Of a DNA stretch of 8,661 bases, positions 1 through 5,654 are shown in pieces. The notes below the pieces were generated by a model. That model made no database searches. It had not been told where the DNA came from and saw only the letters and a program-made list of their open reading frames with translations. This DNA is from Caldifarciminota bacterium (GTDB lineage Bacteria > Hydrothermota > Tepidihabitantia > Tepidihabitantales > Tepidihabitantaceae). The stretch is from the NCBI GenBank assembly GCA_011049385.1, contig DSBX01000007.1, positions 1 to 8,661 on the forward strand. The letters run 5' to 3'. Numbering within the stretch: position 1 is the stretch's first letter; each line of letters opens with the position of its first letter. A program made the translations under genes and the position numbers.

Positions 1-156
1 CACCCGGCGGGTCATCCGGTGCATCACCGGGCCGGCAATCCGGACGGTAATCCGGCCGGCAATCCGCCCGGTCATCCGCCCGGCAACCCGTCCGGTCACC
101 GCCCGCGTCACCGGCCCGGTTGCTCCCCCGGTCATCGGCCCGGTCACGCGGACAAT
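1..156. repeat. Degenerate 12-bp tandem repeat, 13 units in register
   Basis: Reading from base 1 in steps of 12, thirteen units follow one another with no insertion or deletion. The rough consensus is [CA]A[TC]C[CG]GCCCGG[TC], and units 4-8 (37-96) are the best preserved. On the plus strand in frame 1 the units read as a tetrapeptide pattern [HN][PR]xG, open from the left edge to a TGA at 208-210. Several differences between units (CAT/CAC, AAT/AAC, GGT/GGC) are synonymous in that frame. The array could therefore be the tail of a low-complexity protein entering from the left, or a non-coding minisatellite upstream of selC. Two minus-strand frames are also open, so coding is unproven. The array continues to the window edge and may extend further. 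There are no spacers, so it is not a CRISPR. Confidence 0.75.
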
Positions 157-179
157 GCGGGTAGGGGTCGGAAGGGAAC

Positions 180-195
180 CGGCCCGGTCGGGCCG
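180..195 (+). terminator. Possible short GC hairpin upstream of selC
   Basis: CGGCCC (180-185) and GGGCCG (190-195) form a 6-bp stem with a GGTC loop. No T-tract follows. It could end transcription entering from the left before the selC promoter, but in such GC-rich DNA a stem of this size may be chance. Confidence 0.25.
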
Positions 196-206
196 AGTGT
201 CTCCAG

Positions 207-234
207 TTGACACGGACGAACTCCTGTTTAGTAT
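207..234 (+). promoter_or_regulatory. Sigma70-type promoter of selC
   Basis: The -35 box TTGACA (207-212) is a perfect consensus match. A 16-nt spacer leads to TAGTAT (229-234). Six bases separate the -10 box from G241, the first base of the mature tRNA, so the predicted transcription start lies at or within a base of the tRNA 5' end. It is the best promoter in the window. Confidence 0.85.
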
Positions 235-240
235 CGTCTC

Positions 241-335
241 GGAGGCGGATGGGTGCTGGTGTGCCTGGCGGACTTCAAATCCGTGTGGCCTGCGATAAGT
301 GGGCCGGTAGGTTCGATTCCTACACGCCTCCGCCA
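241..335 (+). tRNA. selC: tRNA-Sec (UCA anticodon)
   Basis: This 95-nt gene encodes the selenocysteine tRNA that reads in-frame UGA codons with SelB. The anticodon TCA is at 275-277 inside the characteristic GGACTTCAAATCC arm. The 7-bp acceptor stem pairs 241-247 with 325-331, followed by discriminator G332 and an encoded CCA (333-335). The D-arm has the Sec-specific 6-bp stem (251-256 with 261-266) and a 4-nt loop TGGT. The anticodon stem is 268-272 with 280-284. A long variable arm spans about 285-306 (GGCC 287-290 pairs with 302-305). The T-arm is 307-323 with a TTCGATT loop. Bacterial tRNA-Sec normally has an eighth acceptor pair, but here that position is G248 opposite A324. The gene implies selA, selB, selD and at least one selenoprotein elsewhere; none is visible in the window. 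Confidence 0.96.
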
Positions 336-348
336 ATTCCGGTCGCTC

Positions 349-380
349 TCCTCTCTCCTTCGGGAGGGAGGATTGCTTTT
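349..380 (+). terminator. Intrinsic terminator of selC with UUCG tetraloop
   Basis: Bases 349-358 pair with 363-372 (10 bp, one U-G wobble) across a TTCG loop closed by C-G, the exceptionally stable cUUCGg tetraloop. The T-rich stretch TTGCTTTT (373-380) follows on the plus strand, as for an intrinsic terminator. It lies 13 nt beyond the tRNA CCA end. On the minus strand the same hairpin falls 11 nt after the tsaB stop but lacks a T-tract there, so it may end both converging transcripts, most clearly selC. Confidence 0.85.
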
Positions 381-383
381 CGG

Positions 384-1082
384 TCAGGCGTTGTCTTCGC
401 GCCGCTCCCGGTTGACCTCGGCATCGGTGCGGCGCAGGTAGCGGGGATACAGGTCCTCGGGCCGGTCCGCACCTTCGCGCTCGATACCGGCCCGGGCCAG
501 CACCGCGACCGCGAACGCGCAGGGAAAGCGCACGCCGGTGTCAATCGCGTCCGCGCCGGCCAGCGCTTCGCGGCAGAGTTCGACCCCGGACCCGGCCGGC
601 GCGACCGGTAGTCCGGCCCCACCCGCCTCGCGGAGCAGTTCCCCGACCCGGTCCGGCGCGATGACGCACGGCTCGACCAGCGCCCGGCCCGAATCGTACA
701 ACCCGCAGTAGACCTGGCCCCGGCGAGCATCGAGGAGGGCGAGCACTCGCCGGGTCGGCCGGCAGGTTTCGGCCAGCGCGGGCAGTGTCCCGACCGCCTT
801 GAGAGGAATGTCACGCGGCAGCGCGAGGCCGAGTGCAATCGCGATGCCGACCCGCAGGGAGGTGAACATCCCCGGGCCGACCGTGACGCCGATGCCGGCG
901 AGTTCGTCAAGCCCGGTGCCGGTCGCGGCCAGCACCTCGTCAACCAGTTCGAGCAGGACCTCGTTGTGGTTGGTGCCCTCCCGGGCGCTCTCGCGGATGA
1001 GCTCTTCCCCGCGCGCGAGCGCAACCGCGGACCTCGCCCCGGAACTCTCGATACCCAGCACCGGCCCGCGGAGGGTGGTCAT
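384..1082 (-). CDS. tsaB: tRNA threonylcarbamoyladenosine biosynthesis protein TsaB
   Basis: TsaB is the inactive ASKHA-fold partner of TsaD. With TsaE they transfer threonylcarbamoyl from TC-AMP (made by TsaC/Sua5) to A37 of ANN-decoding tRNAs in the cytoplasm. The 232-residue product shows the family start, LGIESSGARSAVAL (residues 9-22), the TNHNE segment (37-41), and the hallmark GPGMFTSLRVG (69-79; usual form GPGSFTGLRVG). It ends with the typical LYPRYLR segment (211-217). Length is normal for the family. The ATG at 1080-1082 is chosen because its A is shared with the last base of the coaX stop (TGATG), which suggests translational coupling; a GTG one codon upstream is possible. It is the last gene of the minus-strand unit. 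No Shine-Dalgarno is visible. Confidence 0.93.
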   Translation of the reverse strand: MTTLRGPVLGIESSGARSAVALARGEELIRESAREGTNHNEVLLELVDEVLAATGTGLDELAGIGVTVGPGMFTSLRVGIAIALGLALPRDIPLKAVGTLPALAETCRPTRRVLALLDARRGQVYCGLYDSGRALVEPCVIAPDRVGELLREAGGAGLPVAPAGSGVELCREALAGADAIDTGVRFPCAFAVAVLARAGIEREGADRPEDLYPRYLRRTDAEVNRERREDNA

Positions 1083-1834
1083 CACCGAGCCGAAGGCCCG
1101 GGCCGGTTGAGACGGAACAGGCGGCCAAGCCCGCGCAGGCCCAACAGCGAATCAACCGCTTCCATCCTCGGCATATGACGGGAAAGGAGCCCGGCCGTGC
1201 CGCCGGTGCCGATGAGCCGCCAGCGTCGGCCGGTTTCGGCCTCGGCCCGGATGAGCGCCCGCTCGACCCCGCCCGCAACCGCGGCCAGCGCGCCGGCGGC
1301 CAGCGCCTCGCCGGTTTCACGCGTGAAGACACCGACCCGCGGCCGGAACCGGACGACCGGCAGGGCGGCGGTGCCTCGACCCAGCGCCGAGAGCATCAGC
1401 GCCGGGCCGGGAAGTATCGGTCCGCCCCGGAAGCATCGCTCCCGGTCCACGAAGTTCAGGGTGACCGCGGTGCCGAAGTCCGCAACCGCGAGGTCGCCGG
1501 TCCAGCGTTCGGCCGCGCCTTCGGCGACACAGAGCCGGTCCGCGCCCAGGGTCCGCCGGTCATAGCGCACGCGAAGGCCGGTGCGGGCCCGGGCGCTGAC
1601 CACGAACGGTGCCCGGGCGGTAACCGCCTTGAGTGCGCGGGCCAGCGGCCGCGTCGCCCGGGGAACGACCGAGGCCAGCGCGGCATCCTCGGCCCGGAGC
1701 CCGCTGAGCAGGCGGGCCGGGTTTTCGATGACGCGGTCGGTACGGGCGAGTCGAACCGGGTGCAGTGTCCGGCCGCGCACCAGCGCCAGCCGGCAGTTGG
1801 TGTTCCCGGCGATGAGCAGGATTGTGCCCGGCAC
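1082..1834 (-). CDS. coaX: Type III pantothenate kinase (CoaX)
   Basis: CoaX phosphorylates pantothenate with ATP, the first step of CoA synthesis. The 250-residue product has the family motifs in order: LLIAGNTN (6-13), LGADR (96-100, with the presumed catalytic Asp99), ADFGTAVTLNFVD (118-130), the pantothenate-site GGPILPGP (137-144) and GTGGTAGLL (209-217). Length fits the family. One residue is odd: the first motif is normally DxGNT, binding phosphate and metal, but here Ile8 stands where Asp is expected. The rest of the motif is intact, so the enzyme may be altered or weak rather than degraded. The start is GTG (1832-1834), 8 nt after the birA stop, without a clear ribosome-binding site. 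Neighbourhood with birA is common in bacteria. The stop overlaps the tsaB start by one base. Confidence 0.9.
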   Translation of the reverse strand: MPGTILLIAGNTNCRLALVRGRTLHPVRLARTDRVIENPARLLSGLRAEDAALASVVPRATRPLARALKAVTARAPFVVSARARTGLRVRYDRRTLGADRLCVAEGAAERWTGDLAVADFGTAVTLNFVDRERCFRGGPILPGPALMLSALGRGTAALPVVRFRPRVGVFTRETGEALAAGALAAVAGGVERALIRAEAETGRRWRLIGTGGTAGLLSRHMPRMEAVDSLLGLRGLGRLFRLNRPGPSAR

Positions 1835-1842
1835 CGGGACCG

Positions 1843-2613
1843 CTACCGCAGGCGCCGGACCTGGCCCGAGTTGACCGCGACGATGCCGCCGTCGCTCCGG
1901 CGGATGACCAGCCTGCCCTCGCTGTCAATGTCGACAACGGTGCCGATGTGCCGGCGGAACATCGTCCTGGCCTCGACCCGGCGGTGGAGCACCGCGGAGC
2001 GGGTCTTGAATTCGTCGAGCAGGGCGGGCAGTTCGTCGTTGCGGGCTCTTTCGAGGATGGCGAAGAAACGCCTCAGGATCGCGTCCAGCAGTTCCAGCTT
2101 CTCCCACTCCCGGCCGGTGGCCTGGGCTATCGAACCCGCCTCGCCCAAGTCCGCAATCTCCGGGAAGGCGGACTGGTTGACGTTGAGCCCGATGCCGACC
2201 ACGAGCGCGTCGCGCCGCTGTTTGCAAAGGATGCCGCAGATCTTTCTTTCGTTCAGCATCAGATCATTGGGCCAGCGAATCGTCGCGCGTGCGCCGGTGA
2301 CGTCCTGGATTCCCTGCGAAACCGCGAGCCCGGTCAACAGGGTGAGCTGACCAATCGGCAGGGCCGGGTCATCGGCACCGACAAACAGGAGCAGGGAAAA
2401 GGTCAGACTGCCGTCGTCGGAAAACCAGCGCCGCCGGAACCGGCCCCGGCCCGCGGTCTGGCGCCGGGCGAGCACCACCGCCGGCTCGCGCCGTGCCGCC
2501 AGTGAGAAGGCATATTCGTTGGTCGAATCCACCTGCTCGCGCAGGTGCACCCGGCCGAACCGGGCCAGCCGGGCCAGCAGTTCGCCCGGAATCTGGACCG
2601 CACTATCGCTCAT
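1843..2613 (-). CDS. birA: Biotin--[acetyl-CoA-carboxylase] ligase (BirA, catalytic type)
   Basis: BirA makes biotinyl-5'-AMP and transfers biotin to the lysine of biotin carboxyl-carrier domains. The 256-residue protein has DSTN (29-32), the biotin/AMP loop QTAGRGRFRRRW (52-63), RWPNDL (113-118), the catalytic-site Lys124 in ERKICGIL, and GIGLNVN (140-146). An SH3-like C-terminal domain covers about 215-256. It has no N-terminal helix-turn-helix domain, so it should be a ligase only and not a biotin-operon repressor. The loop usually reads GRGRRGRxW. Here residue 60 is Arg where Gly is usual, while Arg58 (equivalent to E. coli Arg118) is kept. The ATG lies 3 nt after the stop of the FG-GAP gene, so the gene depends on that transcript. 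No Shine-Dalgarno is visible. Confidence 0.94.
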   Translation of the reverse strand: MSDSAVQIPGELLARLARFGRVHLREQVDSTNEYAFSLAARREPAVVLARRQTAGRGRFRRRWFSDDGSLTFSLLLFVGADDPALPIGQLTLLTGLAVSQGIQDVTGARATIRWPNDLMLNERKICGILCKQRRDALVVGIGLNVNQSAFPEIADLGEAGSIAQATGREWEKLELLDAILRRFFAILERARNDELPALLDEFKTRSAVLHRRVEARTMFRRHIGTVVDIDSEGRLVIRRSDGGIVAVNSGQVRRLR

Positions 2614-2616
2614 GGC

Positions 2617-4284
2617 TCAGCGCGTCACGACGACTTTCACCTGGCCCCGGTCCAGGCACGCGAAGTAGATTCCGGCCCCGACCGCGCGGCCGCGGGCGTC
2701 ATTGCCGTCCCAGTACCAGCGGTTCCCCTCCGGGGCGAGCCGCCGGACCAGCCGGCCGTCATTGGCGTAGATGTCGAGCGGACCGGGCATGCTCCGGGCG
2801 TGGGCCAGTGCAAAGGTCACCGCCCCCGGGCTCGGGTTGGGCCGGGCCTCAAGCCGGGCCGGCACCGGCGCGTACTCCTCCTCGCTGGTCCCGGTCGGCG
2901 AGGTGTTCAGGAACAGCAGGTTGCGGGTCCCGGTGTTTCGGTCCCAGTTCGTGACCGCGAGGTCGAGCCGGCTCGAATAGCGATAATGGCAAACGACGTC
3001 CGCGCCCGGCACCGGGCTCTCGGCAAGGCTGAACCAGGCCGCGAGCGGGTCCGCACTCCAGCTCCCGATCGGCACCGCGACGTCGTCCACGGTGACGCTG
3101 TCAATGAACTGGACCGGGGCGCGGGACAGGCTCCAGAGCCGGCGCGCGCCATCGCCGGTGAACTCCGCGGTCGCGTCTTCGATGTACCGGTTGCCGACGT
3201 CGGCCCACATCACCGTCTCACCGACAAGCCGCCAGATGGTCGTCGGTTGCCAGCTCCAGGCCGGTGTTGTGCTCAGCACACCGGCATTGTTCTTGAACAC
3301 GACCACCGGCTCCCACCAGCCGCCGGCCGCCAGTTCGGGGTAGCCGTCGCCGTCCGCGTCGCCCCAAGCCACGCAGGATGAGTACTGGTTCGAGGTCAGC
3401 ATCACGAAGGAAGGCTGGGTATCGAGCACACCGTTGTTGTTGCGGTACACCCGGATGCTGTTCGGGTCACCAAGTTGGCCGTTCGACGCGACCGCCAGGT
3501 CGGGCCAGCCGTCCTGGTCGAAGTCACCGAACGCGAGCCGAAGCACCCAGCCGATACCGGTGCGGACCGTCCAGGACGGGACCGTGTCGAGTACGCCGTT
3601 GTTGTTGCGGAACATCGAAACCTGCCGCCGGTGACCGACGAACAGGTCGAGGTCGCCGTCGTTGTCAACATCGCAGAAGCGTATTGCATCCGAAGCGGTA
3701 TCAATCACCGCCGCCCACGCGGGCAGGGTATCGAGCGTGCCGCCGGTGTTGAAGTAGACCCGGGCCGGGTCGTGCCGGCCGGTGTAGGCGTCGCCGGCCG
3801 AGACCGCGAGGTCCAATCGGCCGTTGAGGTTCACGTCGCCCAGACAGCAGTCAAACGAGCTGTGCCTGTCCGCGGCCCGCCAGCCGGGCAGGAGTTCGAA
3901 ACCGTACCCGGTGTTGCGGTACAGCCGAGCGACGAGCGGGGTCTGGCTCGTATCCGGCCCGAGCGTGACGACCGCCAGGTCCGGCCTCCCGTCGCCGGTG
4001 ACATCGCCGGTATAACAGTGGCCGAACATCCCCCGGTCCTGCGAGCGCCACGAGGCGGTTGTCTCGTAGGTGCCACCGAGGTTGGAATAAACCGCGTTGC
4101 GGTCGCTCGCCATGTCGTTACCGTTGGAAACGACGTAGTCGAGCAGGCCGTTGCCGTTGACGTCGCAGAAGGAACCGCCGGTCGAGTAGTCGGTATCGTT
4201 CAAGTTCCAGTCCGGCCGGTCGGGCAGGGGGACCGCGACCGCGACCGCGACAAGGCAGACCAGGGCCAACCAGGTGACTTTCAC
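2617..4284 (-). CDS. Secreted FG-GAP/VCBS repeat protein with C-terminal sorting-type domain
   Basis: This 555-residue protein is probably exported and calcium-binding; its ligand is unknown. Residues 1-18 form a signal peptide (MKVTW, then an L/V/A-rich core) without a lipobox. Six FG-GAP/VCBS units follow, each with a calcium-loop core such as DVNGNGLLD, DVTGDGRPD, DVNLNGRLD, DVDNDGDLD, DFDQDGWPD and DADGDGYPE, suggesting a beta-propeller. The last 75 or so residues (from ARPNPSPGAVTFAL to the end) look like the FlgD/Por-secretion-type C-terminal domain, with the usual WDG and GIY elements. The start GTG at 4284 is chosen because an upstream in-frame TTG at 4318-4320 lies inside the -35 box. 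GTG 4284 sits 7 nt after the -10 box, predicting a leaderless mRNA, and gives a clean Met-Lys signal peptide; GTG 4287 is the alternative. It heads the birA-coaX-tsaB unit. Confidence 0.85.
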   Translation of the reverse strand: MKVTWLALVCLVAVAVAVPLPDRPDWNLNDTDYSTGGSFCDVNGNGLLDYVVSNGNDMASDRNAVYSNLGGTYETTASWRSQDRGMFGHCYTGDVTGDGRPDLAVVTLGPDTSQTPLVARLYRNTGYGFELLPGWRAADRHSSFDCCLGDVNLNGRLDLAVSAGDAYTGRHDPARVYFNTGGTLDTLPAWAAVIDTASDAIRFCDVDNDGDLDLFVGHRRQVSMFRNNNGVLDTVPSWTVRTGIGWVLRLAFGDFDQDGWPDLAVASNGQLGDPNSIRVYRNNNGVLDTQPSFVMLTSNQYSSCVAWGDADGDGYPELAAGGWWEPVVVFKNNAGVLSTTPAWSWQPTTIWRLVGETVMWADVGNRYIEDATAEFTGDGARRLWSLSRAPVQFIDSVTVDDVAVPIGSWSADPLAAWFSLAESPVPGADVVCHYRYSSRLDLAVTNWDRNTGTRNLLFLNTSPTGTSEEEYAPVPARLEARPNPSPGAVTFALAHARSMPGPLDIYANDGRLVRRLAPEGNRWYWDGNDARGRAVGAGIYFACLDRGQVKVVVTR

Positions 4285-4291
4285 CACCGCC

Positions 4292-4320
4292 AGTCTAGCC
4301 GCACCGGGCGCACGGGTCAA
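4292..4320 (-). promoter_or_regulatory. Promoter of the FG-GAP protein-birA-coaX-tsaB unit
   Basis: On the minus strand TTGACC (4320-4315), a 17-nt spacer and TAGACT (4297-4292) form a good sigma70-type promoter. The expected start of transcription is about 4285-4284, which is the chosen GTG start codon, so the mRNA should be leaderless. It stands back to back with the promoter at 4339-4366. Confidence 0.75.
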
Positions 4321-4338
4321 GAACCTCGACGCGACCGC

Positions 4339-4366
4339 TTGACCTGTCCGAACATCGGCATATTCT
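4339..4366 (+). promoter_or_regulatory. Promoter of the FBP aldolase/phosphatase gene
   Basis: TTGACC (4339-4344), a 16-nt spacer and TATTCT (4361-4366) match the other promoters in the window. Transcription should begin near 4373, leaving a leader of about 64 nt. That leader contains a hairpin, GCCGGT (4385-4390) with ACCGGC (4398-4403), extended by CAC (4382-4384) with GTG (4407-4409) across a bulge. Confidence 0.7.
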
Positions 4367-4423
4367 TGCTGATGCGACTGTCACGCCGGTTCTCATCACC
4401 GGCATCGTGTCACGGAAGAACAT

Positions 4424-4430
4424 AAGGAGG
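4424..4430 (+). promoter_or_regulatory. Strong Shine-Dalgarno (AAGGAGG) fixing the start at 4437
   Basis: AAGGAGG at 4424-4430 lies 6 nt before ATG 4437-4439. It decides this start over the in-frame GTG at 4407. It is the strongest ribosome-binding site in the window and contrasts with the leaderless starts nearby. Confidence 0.9.
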
Positions 4431-4436
4431 AGCTCC

Positions 4437-5591
4437 ATGCCCGCTAAGAAGAAGCCTGCCCCGCGGAAGCACGACGCGATAACCGTCTCGGTCATCAAGG
4501 CCGATATCGGCGGCTACGTCGGCCATTCAGCCAGCCACCCCGACATCCTCGCCCTGGCCGACGAACTGCTCGGCCGGGCCAGGGATGAAGGCCTGCTCGT
4601 TGACTACCACGTCACCAACGTCGGTGACGACCTCGACCTGATAATGACCCACCGCCACGGCAACAACAGCCGGAAGATACACCGCCTGGCCTGGGACGTT
4701 TTCATGGAAGGGACGAAGCTGGCCCGGGAGCTCTGCCTCCACGGCGCGGGCCAGGACATGCTCGCCGACTCGTTCAGCGGCAACGTCAAGGGAATGGGCC
4801 CGGGCTGTGCCGAGATGACCTTCGTCGAGCGCAAGGCCGAGCCCATCATCGTCTTCGCCGGCGATAAGTGCGCGCCTGGGGCCTGGAATCTGCCGCTCTA
4901 CCGGATGTTCGCCGACCCGTTCAACACCATCGGGCTGGTGATTGACCCCTCGATGCACGACGGCTTCATCTTCGAGGTCCACGACGTCCACGGCGGCCAG
5001 GACATCAAGCTCGCCTGCCCGGAACAGATGTACGACCTGCTCGTGCTCATCGGCTCGCCCGAGAACTACGTCATCAAGAACATCTACACCCGGAAGGGCG
5101 AGGTCGCCGCGGCGAGCTCGACCCAGAAACTCGCACTCATCGCCGGCCGCTACGTCGGCAAGGACGACCCGGTGATGATTGTCCGCTGTCAGAGCGGCCT
5201 GCCCGCGGTCGGCGAGGCGCTGGAACCGTTCGCCTTCCCGCACATGGTCTCGGGCTGGATGCGCGGCTCGCACTACGGCCCGATGATGCCGACCTCGCGG
5301 GCGCAGGCCACGCCCTCCCGCTTCGACGGCCCGCCGCGGGTGATCGCCTGCGGGTTCCAGCTCGCCTGCGGTCGGCTCGTCGGCCCGCGCGACATGTTCG
5401 ACGACCCGTCCTTCGACCTCGCCCGGCAGAAATGCAACGAGGTCGCGGACTACATCCGCCGCCACGGCCCCTTCGAACCGCACCGGCTGGGCCTCCATGA
5501 TATGGAGTACACGACCCTGCCCCAGGTGCTCGCCAAGCTCAAGGGACTGAAGCCGCACAAGCGCTCATCCGGCACGTGGGGCCGGGTATAG
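4437..5591 (+). CDS. Archaeal-type fructose-1,6-bisphosphate aldolase/phosphatase
   Basis: This bifunctional gluconeogenic enzyme condenses dihydroxyacetone phosphate and glyceraldehyde-3-phosphate into fructose-1,6-bisphosphate and then dephosphorylates it to fructose-6-phosphate in one remodelling active site. The 384-residue protein aligns over its whole length with the family (class V FBPase). Visible signature residues are IKADIGGYVGH (20-30, Asp23 and His30), VGDDLDL (62-68, Asp64/Asp65), Gln106 in GAGQD, Asp143 in FAGDKCAPG, and GRYVGKDD (237-244). From memory of the Sulfolobus tokodaii enzyme, Tyr239 and Lys242 correspond to the aldolase Tyr229 and Schiff-base Lys232, and Tyr358 to Tyr348. 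A 12-residue Lys/Pro-rich N-terminal extension precedes the conserved core. It is widespread in archaea and found in some deep-branching bacteria. It is the first gene of a likely unit with the MoxR and DUF177 genes. Confidence 0.95.
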   Translation: MPAKKKPAPRKHDAITVSVIKADIGGYVGHSASHPDILALADELLGRARDEGLLVDYHVTNVGDDLDLIMTHRHGNNSRKIHRLAWDVFMEGTKLARELCLHGAGQDMLADSFSGNVKGMGPGCAEMTFVERKAEPIIVFAGDKCAPGAWNLPLYRMFADPFNTIGLVIDPSMHDGFIFEVHDVHGGQDIKLACPEQMYDLLVLIGSPENYVIKNIYTRKGEVAAASSTQKLALIAGRYVGKDDPVMIVRCQSGLPAVGEALEPFAFPHMVSGWMRGSHYGPMMPTSRAQATPSRFDGPPRVIACGFQLACGRLVGPRDMFDDPSFDLARQKCNEVADYIRRHGPFEPHRLGLHDMEYTTLPQVLAKLKGLKPHKRSSGTWGRV

Positions 5592-5654
5592 GACCACGGA
5601 GCATCGGGGCCGCACTGATGCAGGATGCGCGGTACCCGGCATGAGGCTGTCGGC

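Noticed and set aside
1..156. CRISPR array
   Set aside because: The repeats are 12 bp, contiguous and without spacers.
1175..2505. Long plus-strand frames (to 391 codons) over coaX and birA
   Set aside because: They lie opposite clear CoaX and BirA coding sequence and have the composition of GC-rich shadows.
2545..3381. 278-codon plus-strand frame opposite the FG-GAP gene and the start of birA
   Set aside because: It reads antisense across two well-supported genes; its Pro/Arg/Gly-rich product matches no family and it has no promoter or ribosome-binding site.
4407..4436. Upstream GTG start for the aldolase/phosphatase
   Set aside because: AAGGAGG at 4424-4430 is correctly placed for ATG 4437, and the extra residues do not fit the family.
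4527..5558. 343-codon open frame antisense to the aldolase/phosphatase gene
   Set aside because: The plus strand carries a full-length, motif-complete enzyme with a strong ribosome-binding site. The antisense protein is a low-complexity GC-rich shadow with no recognisable family.
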